Below, one piece after another: positions 35,932 through 45,037 of a DNA stretch of 64,000 nt (positions within the stretch are counted from its first letter, which is position 1; each line of letters begins with the position of its first letter). A model generated the notes under the pieces. That model saw only the letters and a list, made by a program, of their open reading frames with translations. It made no database searches and was not told the DNA's origin. The stretch comes from Treponema bryantii (GTDB taxonomy: Bacteria > Spirochaetota > Spirochaetia > Treponematales > Treponemataceae). The position numbers were made by a program, and so were the translations under genes. The stretch is from contig NZ_FORI01000003.1 in the NCBI RefSeq assembly GCF_900113965.1, positions 124,001-188,000 of the forward strand. The letters are read 5' to 3'.

Positions 35932-37395
35932 ATGAAAACAAGCTTAAAAAGAGCTAGAAAATATGAAGCAGAAAATAATAACTCTTATTTGAAAGATAGA
36001 CCTGCATTTCATTTTACACCTTACATAGGCTGGATGAATGACCCTAACGGCTTTTCATTTTATAAGGGACAATTCCATCTTTTTTATCAGTATTATCCTT
36101 ATGGATTAGGCTGGAACTCCATGCACTGGGGCCACGCTGTCAGCAAAGATTTACTCCACTGGGAATATTTACCGGCCGCCCTTGCACCGGAAAACAAATA
36201 TGACTCATTTGGTGTTTTCTCAGGCAGTTCCATTGAACTTCCAGACGGCCAGCAGCTGCTTATGTACACTGGAGTAACAAAAAATAATGATAAAGATACC
36301 CAGCTCCAGTGCGTTGCGACAGGCGACGGCATTAATTACAAAAAATTCGCCGGTAACCCTGTTATAGGAAAAAATCTTTTTCCGGAAGGCTTTAATTCCC
36401 AGCACTTCCGCGATCCGAAAATCTGGAGAGCCGCAGACGGTTCATATTACTGCATTTCAGTATCCTGCAAAAATGACGGCAATGGTGCAATCCTTTTATT
36501 CCACAGTCCTGATGCTTTTTCATGGAGCTATGAAGGTGTACTTCTTGAAAACAAAGGCAATATTGGCAAAATGTGGGAATGCCCTGACTATTTTGAACTT
36601 GACGGCAAAGACATTATTTTAATCAGTCCTCAGAATATGCTGCCTCAGCAAGATAAATATATGGCCGGAAGCAGAACTGCATATTTTTGCGGTAAGTTCG
36701 ATTTAGAACAGAAGAAATTCATTCCGGACTTTGATGCACCTGTAGATTCAGGTATAGATTTTTATGCAAGTCAGACAGTAAAAGCTCCGGACGGAAGAAC
36801 AATACTTATAGGCTGGATGCAAAACTGGGATACCTGTAATCTCACCGACAGAGGAAACCGCAACTGGTTTGGTCAGATGAGTACACCAAGAGAACTTTCA
36901 CTTAAAGACGGAAAACTTATTCAAAAGCCTGTAAAAGAAATTGAGTCTTACAGAACAGCAAGTACAACTTTGAATGATGTAACTGTAGACGGGGATTTCT
37001 TACCGGAAAATCTTACCGGCCGCATTATCGATATGGAGTTAACAATTCGTCCTAAAGAAAACAAGAGCCTGAACAGCTTTACAATAAATCTTGCTCAGTC
37101 AGAAGAATATAAAATCACCCTTGAATATAAGGCAGATAGTCATACCCTCGTTTTTGACAGAAGCAAAACAGAAATGAGAAATGCACTTTGCAGCCAGAGC
37201 ATTTGCCGGGTTTCAGATTCTCAGGAATTAAAACTCCGCATTCTCTTAGACACCTACAGCGCAGAAGTTTTTGTAAATGACGGACAGCAGGTTATGACAA
37301 ATACTTTTTACATCGAACCGTCTGCAAAAACGATTTCATTCAACTCTGTCGGAAGTGCAGTAGTAAATATTACAAAATATGATTTACATTTCTAA
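35932..37395 (+). CDS. GH32 beta-fructosidase (sucrose/sucrose-6-phosphate hydrolase type), cytoplasmic
   Basis: 487 residues without a signal peptide. Canonical GH32 motifs: nucleophile D37 in WMNDPNG, D161 in FRDP, acid/base E216 in WECPD. A C-terminal beta-sandwich module starts near residue 350. It would release fructose from imported oligosaccharides or sucrose, feeding the fructokinase encoded next. No phosphotransferase genes are present, so a non-phosphorylated substrate is likelier than sucrose-6-phosphate. Start ATG 35932 after GAGGCAG. Confidence 0.93.
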   Translation: MKTSLKRARKYEAENNNSYLKDRPAFHFTPYIGWMNDPNGFSFYKGQFHLFYQYYPYGLGWNSMHWGHAVSKDLLHWEYLPAALAPENKYDSFGVFSGSSIELPDGQQLLMYTGVTKNNDKDTQLQCVATGDGINYKKFAGNPVIGKNLFPEGFNSQHFRDPKIWRAADGSYYCISVSCKNDGNGAILLFHSPDAFSWSYEGVLLENKGNIGKMWECPDYFELDGKDIILISPQNMLPQQDKYMAGSRTAYFCGKFDLEQKKFIPDFDAPVDSGIDFYASQTVKAPDGRTILIGWMQNWDTCNLTDRGNRNWFGQMSTPRELSLKDGKLIQKPVKEIESYRTASTTLNDVTVDGDFLPENLTGRIIDMELTIRPKENKSLNSFTINLAQSEEYKITLEYKADSHTLVFDRSKTEMRNALCSQSICRVSDSQELKLRILLDTYSAEVFVNDGQQVMTNTFYIEPSAKTISFNSVGSAVVNITKYDLHF

Positions 37396-37439
37396 AAATT
37401 GCTGTAATCATATAAAAGGTATTTACAAGGAGATTCAAA

Positions 37440-38396
37440 ATGAAAAGATTTGACGTTACCGCTTTGGGAGAGCTTCTTATTGATTTTACAGAAAATGGAA
37501 AAAGCGGACAGGGAAATATAATGATGGAAGCAAATCCGGGCGGAGCCCCATGCAATGTTCTTGCCATTCTTACAAAACTTGGAAAGAAAACTGCTTTCAT
37601 TGGTAAGGTTGGAGATGACTATCTTGGTCATCACTTGCAGCAGGTTGTAGACTCACTTGGCATCAACACAGATAATCTTCTTTTTGATAAGGATGTGCAT
37701 ACAACACTTGCCTTTGTGCATACCTTTGAAGATGGCGACAGAGACTTTTCTTTTTACCGTAATCCCGGCGCAGATATGAACCTCACCGCTTCAGAAGTAA
37801 ATGAGTCGATTATTGCAGACTCAAAAATCTTTCATTTCGGAACTCTTTCAATGACAGATCCGGAAGTCAGAAAGGCAACTGAGCATGCGGTAGAAATTGC
37901 AGAAAAAAATAAGTGTCTTATTTCTTTTGATCCTAACCTCCGCCCTCCTCTCTGGAAAAATCCTAAGGATGCAAAAGAATGTTTTGACTACGGAATGACT
38001 CATTGCGATGTCCTGAAAATTTCTGACAATGAAATTATCTGGTTTACCGGTCTAGAAGATTTTGATGAAGGTGTAAAATTCTTAAAAGAAAAATACAATA
38101 TTCCTCTTATTCTTTTGTCAAAGGGAAAGAGCGGAAGTGCTGCTTATTACAAAGACATAAAAGTAGAACGCCCTGCCTATATGGAAGTAAAGACAATTGA
38201 AACCACTGGAGCAGGAGATACTTTCTTTGGCAGTGTACTAAACTACATACTTGAGAAGGGGCTTGAAAATCTGACAGAAGAAAATCTTACAGAAATGCTT
38301 GATTTTGCAAATGCCGCCGCAGCCCTGATCACCACCAGAAAAGGCGCCCTCAAAGTAATGCCTTCTCTGGAAGAAATCAAAGCCCTTATTCAATAA
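37440..38396 (+). CDS. PfkB-family fructokinase
   Basis: 318-residue ribokinase/PfkB sugar kinase. The N-terminal GGAPCNVLAILTKLG signature and the second signature TTGAGDTFFGS with catalytic D260 are present. Fructose is inferred from the GH32 neighbours and from similarity in layout to ScrK/Frk. Last gene of the operon; AAGGAG upstream. The last 11 bp overlap the 3' end of the convergent GH95 gene, with no terminator between. Confidence 0.92.
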   Translation: MKRFDVTALGELLIDFTENGKSGQGNIMMEANPGGAPCNVLAILTKLGKKTAFIGKVGDDYLGHHLQQVVDSLGINTDNLLFDKDVHTTLAFVHTFEDGDRDFSFYRNPGADMNLTASEVNESIIADSKIFHFGTLSMTDPEVRKATEHAVEIAEKNKCLISFDPNLRPPLWKNPKDAKECFDYGMTHCDVLKISDNEIIWFTGLEDFDEGVKFLKEKYNIPLILLSKGKSGSAAYYKDIKVERPAYMEVKTIETTGAGDTFFGSVLNYILEKGLENLTEENLTEMLDFANAAAALITTRKGALKVMPSLEEIKALIQ

Positions 38397-40722
38397 AGCA
38401 AGGAATTTTTCCATTTTCCGGATGGAGGGTATGTTTTACAAGCTTACCCTCCTTCCATTCAAAGTCGATTGTATAACCGCCTTTAATTGCAAGTCCGCGA
38501 ACCCGGCCGCTCTGCCAGGCTGCTTCAGACGGAAGAGCAGGCAGAAGTTTTACCCTTACATTTCCCTCATCATCAAACTCACTCTGAACAAGCAGGCGGA
38601 TAATTCCCGCAAGAGCACCAAAGTTTCCGTCAATCTGGAAAGGCGGATGATTATCAAGCAGGTTTGGCAGAGTTGAATGCTGAAAGAGCTTTATAATAGA
38701 AGAAAGTGCTTCGTCTCCCATGGCAAGCTGGGCGTAAAAGTTTATAATCCAGGCCTGACTCCAGCCGGTATGACCGCCGCCGTTTTCAAGACGTTTTTTA
38801 AGAGTCTTTTTGCAGGCTTCTGCAAGTTCAGGATTTTTCTCAAGTGTAATTGTATGGCCCGGATAAAGCCCGTAGAGATGGCTGATGTGACGGTGGCCAG
38901 GCTCAACCTCTTCTACTTCGCGGTTCCACTCCATCAGAGAGCCATCGGAATTAAGCGACGGCTTTTTGAGATGTAGCAGAACATAATCAAAGGAAGCAAA
39001 ATCTTCATCACTATAAGCCTTACCTTTTTTATCATAACATTTTCCGCCAAGAGCTTCCCTCGCCTTTTTACAGCCCTTAAAGAGATGCTCCAGAATCATA
39101 TTGTCCATTTCACAGCCGGCTGTAAAGGCACCAATCTCTCCGGTTTTAGTAACATAAGAATTTTCCGGAGAAAGGCTCGGATTGATAATTAGATAGTCAC
39201 CATCCTCAACAAGGTAATCAACAAAGAAGAGAGCCGCCTCATGCATAAGGTAATAATATCTCTTAAGAAAGGCATTATCCTGAGTGTATTCAAAATGTTC
39301 TATTATATGAGTAGCAAGCCAGGCCGCACCGAGAGTCCAGTAAGTAGCGGGAATCCATGCATCCTGTGGCGCCGCATCTCCCCAGAAATCAGTATTATGA
39401 TGCAGAACATAACCGCGGCAGCCGTACATTTTCTGCGCCACCAGACGACCATTAGGATAGGCACGTTCCAGTAAATCAAACAGAGGAAGTTCACATTCGC
39501 TAAGGCCAGTCATATTTACAGGCCAATAATTCATCTGTGCATTAATGTTGATTGTATATTTACTCTGCCATGGCGGCTCAATCTGTCCGTTCCAGAGGCC
39601 CTGAAGAGTAAGCGGCAGAAGGCCAGGAGTACGGCTTCCGCTGATCATAAGATAGCGGGAGAAGTTTATATATTGATTTACGAGAGTGGTGTTTGATGGA
39701 GAGGCGGATTTTAAGAGTTCTGGGGTGGATACTTCTTCGTGATCTTTGAGCTGAGCCGAAGTGCCAATTTCTACTTCACAGCGGTCCCAGTAATTTTTCC
39801 ATTCCACCAGATGCCAGGCAAAAAAATCTTCTGCGGCAGGACCAAGGCCAACCTTCTGAATGCGCTCTTTGATTTCTTCAAGATTTTTTTTGCATTCCGG
39901 AGTCCAGAGATTTTTGCGAATCAGTTTTTTATATTTCTTTGAACTAAGAGGCTTATCATTCCATTTTTTATTCCAGCGGAGACTCTGAATATCAATAAAG
40001 AAAAGAACTTCATTACAGCCTGTTCCGTAAAGGCAAGCACCTCGGGTACCATATTCACCGCCTTCGGCAACAGCACCAGCACCTGCACAGAACGGAATTC
40101 CATGAGAATCTTCTATATAAGTACAATTATTTTCTGCAATTACATTATCAACCCAGATACCGCGGTCAAGGTAACCGCAGTAATTGATTTTTCCCGGAGC
40201 GCTTGCTGTAACATGCATGAAAATCATATCATCTACTGCGCTGATCCAGGTACGGCGTGTAAAAATTGTGCCCTCATCATCAGTATAAGTAACGAGAGTG
40301 CATGCCATATCAAGAAAAAGCTCGCTTCTATAACTGCTTACTGCATTCTCATCTGCCTTATGCTGAAGCGGCCATCCACAGGCAAGCCCATTGTTTTTAT
40401 TTGAGAAAAAATCTATATGAAAGTCGCCGGCAGTCTGATAGGCGCGTTGATTAAAACTTTTTCCGCTAAGGGCTTCAAAACCAAGCGACTGAGCTTCGAG
40501 TACACGGCCTTCATTTACAAGAGTTCTGATTTTATCGAGATTTTTTTTAGCATCGGGATTCGTTCTGTCCTGAGGACCTCCAGACCAGATGCCTTCTTCA
40601 TTTAGCTGAATTACCTCATTACACGGATGAGCCTTTACCATACAGCCAAGACGGCCGTTTCCAAGAGGAAGATATTCTTCCCACTTCTGCGGGGGAACAT
40701 TAAAAACTAATTTTGAATTCAT
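38386..40722 (-). CDS. GH95 glycosidase (alpha-L-fucosidase or alpha-L-galactosidase)
   Basis: 778 residues without a signal peptide. The N-terminal beta-sandwich starts with the family motif PLGNGRLG and LNEEGIWSGGP. In the (alpha/alpha)6 barrel the catalytic residues of GH95 are seen as NINAQMNYWP (Asn pair), NPSLSPENSY (Glu) and IDGNFG (Asp). GH95 enzymes invert terminal alpha-1,2-fucose, or alpha-L-galactose in plant cell-wall pectin and xyloglucan. A cytoplasmic location implies imported oligosaccharides. It is not part of the fructan operon. Start ATG after GGGGCAG. Confidence 0.92.
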   Translation of the reverse strand: MNSKLVFNVPPQKWEEYLPLGNGRLGCMVKAHPCNEVIQLNEEGIWSGGPQDRTNPDAKKNLDKIRTLVNEGRVLEAQSLGFEALSGKSFNQRAYQTAGDFHIDFFSNKNNGLACGWPLQHKADENAVSSYRSELFLDMACTLVTYTDDEGTIFTRRTWISAVDDMIFMHVTASAPGKINYCGYLDRGIWVDNVIAENNCTYIEDSHGIPFCAGAGAVAEGGEYGTRGACLYGTGCNEVLFFIDIQSLRWNKKWNDKPLSSKKYKKLIRKNLWTPECKKNLEEIKERIQKVGLGPAAEDFFAWHLVEWKNYWDRCEVEIGTSAQLKDHEEVSTPELLKSASPSNTTLVNQYINFSRYLMISGSRTPGLLPLTLQGLWNGQIEPPWQSKYTININAQMNYWPVNMTGLSECELPLFDLLERAYPNGRLVAQKMYGCRGYVLHHNTDFWGDAAPQDAWIPATYWTLGAAWLATHIIEHFEYTQDNAFLKRYYYLMHEAALFFVDYLVEDGDYLIINPSLSPENSYVTKTGEIGAFTAGCEMDNMILEHLFKGCKKAREALGGKCYDKKGKAYSDEDFASFDYVLLHLKKPSLNSDGSLMEWNREVEEVEPGHRHISHLYGLYPGHTITLEKNPELAEACKKTLKKRLENGGGHTGWSQAWIINFYAQLAMGDEALSSIIKLFQHSTLPNLLDNHPPFQIDGNFGALAGIIRLLVQSEFDDEGNVRVKLLPALPSEAAWQSGRVRGLAIKGGYTIDFEWKEGKLVKHTLHPENGKIPCFIE

Positions 40723-40794
40723 AATCTGCCCCTAAGTCTAATGTAAAACCGCTTTACAGTAAAGAAATAAATTTTAATCGATAAAAAGGTATGT

Positions 40795-40800
40795 TATAAT
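40795..40800 (+). promoter_or_regulatory. TATAAT -10 element, 6 nt before a start codon
   Basis: TATAAT ends 6 nt before the ATG at 40807, and no SD-like sequence lies within 15 nt of it. Suggests a leaderless transcript for the OLD-type gene. Confidence 0.65.
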
Positions 40801-40806
40801 TAACTT

Positions 40807-42345
40807 ATGCAGGAATTAACTGTTCGCGTAAAAATTCCGTTTCTCTGGGGTAAGGCCGTTTTTAAGAAAACAAACTGGTCTCAGATTAATCTGATTGTAG
40901 GCCCTAACGGAAGCGGAAAAACACTTCTTGCACAGAATATCGCACAGCAGTTTGAAGCAGCCGGATATTCCGTTAAATTCCTTAAATCAGACAGAAATTA
41001 TAGCGATCAGATTCTGACTCTAAAAGATAATGAAAAAATCAGGCTGAAAATTGAAAAAGTTCTTTCCAGCATGTTTGGAAAATCAATCACATTTATAGAA
41101 GATATTGATGGCACTTTGATTCCGATTGTAGAAAACAAGGCCTGGAATGTTGAATACATGCTTGAAGACGCGGAGTGTCACGGACTTAGGGAAATCATTT
41201 CGCTTCTGGTAAATCTTTATGATACAACCGGCGACGACTGTCTTTTTATTGATGAACCTGAACTTCACCTTCACCCGCAGTTTCAGACTTTCTTTATGAA
41301 TGAAATTCGAAAGGAAGTTTCTCACAGCCAGCGCCGTATGTTCTTTTTAATTTCTCACTCCCCTTTTTATATTGATTTACGCTCTCCTGAGGAATTAACT
41401 GGAGTTATCGTTTGCCATGTAAATAAGGCGCCAACGAGTATTGAAGAATTAAATGATGAAGATGATGCGCTGTTCCGCAGATTCCTCCCACGCTTTAATA
41501 CTTACCACAAGCAGTTCTTTTTTTCTGATAACCAGATTTTCGTGGAAGGCTATACCGATCAGCAGATGTTCACTTATCTTCTGACTTTTATTGAAAACGA
41601 GTACAGTGCTGCGGGCACGGGAATTATTGATGTTGGCGGTAAGGACGAGCTTGGAGTTTTCTGTAAGGTGTGCTCGCTGCTTGGAACCAACGGCCGAATT
41701 ATTACAGACTTAGATTCACTTTTTTCCGGTAAGCTTCGTGATGTTGCAAATGAAGATGAACGGGTTATCGGCTGGCTTGAAAAACAGAAGGAAAGGCAGG
41801 CTGATTTTTACAGCTCAATCTTTTCAAAAAAAGAACTGGAACAGGAAATCAACTTAAGTAAACTGATTTTCAGACTTGAAAGATATCTGATTAAGATTTC
41901 GCAGGAGCTTAATAAATATTTCGAGAACAATAAGATTCCTGCAAAACTGCAGCCTCTTATGGAAAAACTTTGTGTACTGCGGGAAAAGCATGAAAACGCA
42001 GAAAGCGTGGATACTTATAAAACTGTTCTTTTGCAGGGAATCAATAATGTAAGTGATGAAATTGCAGAATGTTTACCTCGTGAGGTTGCAGAAACAATTC
42101 CACTTATAAAGAACCTGGCCACCTTTATTCTTGCTGCGGCTGAAGCGGCGAGAATCTATATTCTTCCAAAGGGCTGTATTGAACACTACTACACAAGAAC
42201 CAGCATTCAGTACATGCCGGTTTCTGCAAAGGACAGACTTTTCCGTAACGAACTTGAATTTATTCAGGATGCACACAGAAAAGCTGTAAGGAAGAATTAT
42301 GCAGAATTGATTGAGCTCCTGGAAAAAGCGGCCGGTAGAAATTAA
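40807..42345 (+). CDS. OLD-family ATPase/TOPRIM nuclease, stand-alone
   Basis: 512 residues: an ABC-type ATPase head with Walker A GPNGSGKT (32-39), Walker B CLFIDEPELHLHP (about 144-156) and switch His in ISHSPF. A TOPRIM domain follows with VEGYTD (about 248), DVGGKDE and TDLDS (about 298-302). The last 200 residues are helical. OLD proteins are nucleases in phage P2 exclusion and in Gabija-type defence. No UvrD partner adjoins it; the UvrD-type helicase at 50028 is 8 kb away. Role in defence or in DNA repair is therefore open. Divergent from GH95, apparently leaderless. Confidence 0.85.
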   Translation: MQELTVRVKIPFLWGKAVFKKTNWSQINLIVGPNGSGKTLLAQNIAQQFEAAGYSVKFLKSDRNYSDQILTLKDNEKIRLKIEKVLSSMFGKSITFIEDIDGTLIPIVENKAWNVEYMLEDAECHGLREIISLLVNLYDTTGDDCLFIDEPELHLHPQFQTFFMNEIRKEVSHSQRRMFFLISHSPFYIDLRSPEELTGVIVCHVNKAPTSIEELNDEDDALFRRFLPRFNTYHKQFFFSDNQIFVEGYTDQQMFTYLLTFIENEYSAAGTGIIDVGGKDELGVFCKVCSLLGTNGRIITDLDSLFSGKLRDVANEDERVIGWLEKQKERQADFYSSIFSKKELEQEINLSKLIFRLERYLIKISQELNKYFENNKIPAKLQPLMEKLCVLREKHENAESVDTYKTVLLQGINNVSDEIAECLPREVAETIPLIKNLATFILAAAEAARIYILPKGCIEHYYTRTSIQYMPVSAKDRLFRNELEFIQDAHRKAVRKNYAELIELLEKAAGRN

Positions 42346-42353
42346 TTTAACTC

Positions 42354-42818
42354 CTATCTGAAAGTATACTGCATGAAGTTGCCGTTTTTTACAAAGCCAA
42401 AGTTTGTGTAAAGAAGTACGCCCATATCGGAAGCAGTAATCTGAACACAGCCACAGCCGTAAGCTTTTGCGTCCGCAACAACATGGCCGAGGAGCTCGCG
42501 GGCAATTCCGAGGCGACGGTAATTAGGATCGGTAAACATACTTGAAAGAAGTCCGATGCGGCCGCTCGGGCAGCTGAAATACGGTGGCTTTTCAACAAAG
42601 GACATTCCGCTTGTCCCGATGATTTTTCCATCAGCATCTGAATCTACGGCAAGCCAGGAAACAAAGGTTCCGTCAGTCATGTGACGCTTATAGTAATCCA
42701 TCAGATTCGGGCGCAAATCAAAATCTTCTTTTGCACCTTCTTCGCGAAGCTGACCGATTCTTATTTCGATAAAAGTTTCCAGATCCTTTTCTGTAAGTCG
42801 TCTGTATTCAATTTTCAT
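42354..42818 (-). CDS. GNAT-family N-acetyltransferase
   Basis: 154 residues with the GNAT fold. The acetyl-CoA loop is seen as FTDPNYRRLGIARELL (Q/R-x-x-G-x-G/A) in the middle, followed by the C-terminal strand pair ending GFVKNGNFMQY. The substrate cannot be told from sequence. The start is ATG with GGAGAG upstream. The 105-bp gap to the next gene upstream holds a dispersed repeat. Confidence 0.88.
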   Translation of the reverse strand: MKIEYRRLTEKDLETFIEIRIGQLREEGAKEDFDLRPNLMDYYKRHMTDGTFVSWLAVDSDADGKIIGTSGMSFVEKPPYFSCPSGRIGLLSSMFTDPNYRRLGIARELLGHVVADAKAYGCGCVQITASDMGVLLYTNFGFVKNGNFMQYTFR

Positions 42819-42873
42819 ATTCTCTCCTTAGGCTTTGAGCCAGCCCTCTACCGCTACGTACTCCTGCACAAAT

Positions 42874-42922
42874 GTGGTTTCGACCCTTCGACCAGTCTCA
42901 GGGACCGCAGGCTCAACCACCG
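42874..42922. repeat. Dispersed repeat after the histidine phosphatase gene
   Basis: Second long copy of the element at 24863-24908, differing by one base in its first 44 positions (CCAGTCTC instead of CCAGGCTC). It begins 1 bp after the stop codon at 42924. Confidence 0.9.
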
Positions 42923-42923
42923 G

Positions 42924-43478
42924 TTAGAAAACGTATTCCTTAATTTCACAGTTCCCGGTATTTGTGGAACTAAACTCTTCATTGGTTTCTGAATTGAAGT
43001 ATGAATGAATCATTCTGGCAATTCCACCGTGTGTAACAAGAAGAAAAGTTTTATTTTCTTTTTCACTGCGAACCTTGAGTTCATCAAGCAGATTGTAGAT
43101 TCTCTGGCCAAGACGAAGCATAGACTCTCCACCGTTATAATCACAGGCAAACTGTTTTTTAGCTTCGTGGAAAACTCCAGGATATTTTTTCCATTCGTGA
43201 CCTTCATATTCGCCAAAGTTCTGCTCAACAAGACGTGGTTCCAGAGTAAGTGGCAGCCCGTTTTCTTCAGCAATAATTTTTGCAGTGTCAGCAGCACGAC
43301 TTAATGGAGAATGAAGAATTTCATCAATCTTAATTCCGCTTTCTTTGATTTTCTTTGCAAGCTCGTGTGCCTGCTCAATTCCTTTTGATGTAAGAGGCGT
43401 ATCAGTGATTCCCTGAACCTTGCATTCAACGTTCCACTGAGATTCGCCGTGACGAGTGATGTAGATGTGACTTTTCAT
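42924..43478 (-). CDS. Histidine phosphatase family protein
   Basis: 184-residue phosphoglycerate-mutase-like phosphatase. The catalytic His is in TRHGESQWN near residue 9; an acid residue is in VEQNFGEYEG; the second His is in LLVTHGG. Small members of this family act as broad phosphatases or on adenosylcobalamin and sugar phosphates; the substrate here is unknown. The start has no SD, and TATACT (43485-43490) lies 6 nt upstream, implying a leaderless transcript. Divergent from the flavoprotein gene by 28 bp. Confidence 0.88.
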   Translation of the reverse strand: MKSHIYITRHGESQWNVECKVQGITDTPLTSKGIEQAHELAKKIKESGIKIDEILHSPLSRAADTAKIIAEENGLPLTLEPRLVEQNFGEYEGHEWKKYPGVFHEAKKQFACDYNGGESMLRLGQRIYNLLDELKVRSEKENKTFLLVTHGGIARMIHSYFNSETNEEFSSTNTGNCEIKEYVF

Positions 43479-43484
43479 TTTTTG

Positions 43485-43490
43485 AGTATA
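43485..43490 (-). promoter_or_regulatory. TATACT -10 element, 6 nt before a start codon
   Basis: On the minus strand TATACT is followed by 6 nt and the ATG at 43478. A TTTTCA hexamer 17 bp upstream may serve as -35. Confidence 0.6.
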
Positions 43491-43506
43491 TCACTAAACT
43501 GAAGTT

Positions 43507-44205
43507 ATGAAAATCGTATTAATCAACGGCGTTAATCATAAAGGTTCAACATATCATATTGCCCGCGCAGTTGCAGAAAAGGCTGGCGGAGAAAATTCAG
43601 AAATTAAAGAATATTTTTTACCACGAGATTTCGGCTCATTTTGTCTGGGCTGTAATCAGTGTTTCAGTGTAGATAAAGCAAAGTGTCCTCATTATGCGGC
43701 ACTCACTCCAATCACAAATTCGCTTTTAGACGCAGATCTGATTATTCTTGCAAGTCCAGTTTATGTTTATCATGCCACCGGTGCAATGAAGGCCTTTCTT
43801 GACCACTACGGTTATATGTGGATGGCTCACAGACCTGAAGCAGTAATGTTCAAAAAGCAGGCAGTCTGCGTTTCAACTGCGGCAGGGGCTGGCATGAAAT
43901 CTACTATAAAAGATATGGAAGACAGTCTCTTCTTCTGGGGAGTTGCAAAAACTTACAAAATAGGATTTGCAGTAAAAGCCGTAAACTGGGCAGGTGTTAC
44001 AGAAAAGAACAAGCTGAAAATTGAACGCAAAGTAAATGCTGTTGCAAAATCAATTAGAAGAAATGACGGAAAGATAAAGCCGGGCTTTAAGACAAAAGCC
44101 TTTTTCTTTTTGATGCACTTACTTGAACGCAACGGCTGGAATAAAGCTGATGTTGATTACTGGCACGAAAAAGGCTGGTGCGGCAATAAGCGTCCCTGGA
44201 AATAA
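43507..44205 (+). CDS. NADPH-dependent FMN reductase / flavodoxin-family protein
   Basis: 232 residues. The N-terminal LINGVNHKGSTYHIA loop and SPVYVYHATGAMKAFLDH segment are those of FMN-binding reductases. A CLGCNQCFSVDKAKC cysteine cluster near residue 50 is common in the iron-sulfur-flavoprotein-like branch, though the spacing here is C-x2-C-x8-C and no cluster can be asserted. The C-terminal third is basic. Probably a cytoplasmic redox enzyme for quinones or nitro compounds; the partner is unknown. It lies between two histidine phosphatase genes. Confidence 0.85.
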   Translation: MKIVLINGVNHKGSTYHIARAVAEKAGGENSEIKEYFLPRDFGSFCLGCNQCFSVDKAKCPHYAALTPITNSLLDADLIILASPVYVYHATGAMKAFLDHYGYMWMAHRPEAVMFKKQAVCVSTAAGAGMKSTIKDMEDSLFFWGVAKTYKIGFAVKAVNWAGVTEKNKLKIERKVNAVAKSIRRNDGKIKPGFKTKAFFFLMHLLERNGWNKADVDYWHEKGWCGNKRPWK

Positions 44206-44209
44206 ATAA

Positions 44210-45037
44210 CTACTTCGAGAGTCCCGAATCAGTCTCATCCAGAACGTTTGCAAAATATCCGCTTGAACTGATTGGCTCGCCACCGTTTGTAAGATGATTT
44301 GTATCGCCAAGACGCTCAACACGGAACCACGCCTGCCCTGCAAGCCGCTCCTCACTGTTCAAAATTGTAATTGAAGTTGGAGCAACATAAAAGCCCTGCC
44401 AGAGCTGCATTGGAGAAAGCCCGGTAAGGTGTGCAATAATCGTAAACATAACTCCGAGATGACAGAAGAAAACAAGCGTTGTTTCTTCAGGATAATCATC
44501 CTTTACAGATTTTAAGTGATAGCGGTTTATCGGTTCGCTCCAGTTGTGATTAGGGACAGGATTGCTTACATCATAAAAATCTTTTTTGTTGCGGATATAT
44601 CCGTACTGAGCAAGAATACCATCAATGCCATCACAAACTTCTTTATAATACTTTTTGATTTTTCCAGGCTTCATAAATTTTGTGTCGGCCCAGCGGTCTT
44701 TATCAAAAAAGTCTTTATCTGAGGTATAAAACTCCGGAAGAAGGTCCCAGCACATTACATCTTTTCCAATCCACTCTTTGTTCGGATAATTTTTTGTCAT
44801 GCGGGTTTTGTATTTGAATTCCTGAAGCCATTCACAGGTAGTTGCTTCACGACCAAGAGCTGCGAGTGTCGGAGCCGCAGTAGCCTTTGCCCTACCCAAT
44901 GGAGACTGATAAAAGGCCGTAATATTTTTCCATGAGCAGACACGTTTTGTGAGAAGCTCAACTTCGCGTTTTCCTTTAGGAGTTAAATCATCATGTTCAT
45001 AATCAGGATCGCCGTGGCGGATGAATATTAATCTCAT
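44210..45037 (-). CDS. Histidine phosphatase family protein, larger form
   Basis: 275-residue phosphoglycerate-mutase-like protein. FIRHGDP (about 4-10) carries the catalytic His; SPLGRAKAT is the second family motif; VFFCHLGV near residue 190 holds the distal His. An insertion of about 90 residues (about 75-170), rich in Lys, Asp and aromatic residues, separates the halves and is unusual for small family members. Its ATG overlaps the stop of the DUF2087 gene by 4 bp. Substrate unknown. Confidence 0.85.
   Translation of the reverse strand: MRLIFIRHGDPDYEHDDLTPKGKREVELLTKRVCSWKNITAFYQSPLGRAKATAAPTLAALGREATTCEWLQEFKYKTRMTKNYPNKEWIGKDVMCWDLLPEFYTSDKDFFDKDRWADTKFMKPGKIKKYYKEVCDGIDGILAQYGYIRNKKDFYDVSNPVPNHNWSEPINRYHLKSVKDDYPEETTLVFFCHLGVMFTIIAHLTGLSPMQLWQGFYVAPTSITILNSEERLAGQAWFRVERLGDTNHLTNGGEPISSSGYFANVLDETDSGLSK

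Noticed and set aside
40752-40764. CTTTACAGTAAAG palindrome upstream of GH95, possibly the same operator as in the fructan region
   Set aside because: The half-site spacing (1 bp) differs from the TTTAC-N5-GTAA sites at 28681 and 28737, so a shared regulator is not supported.
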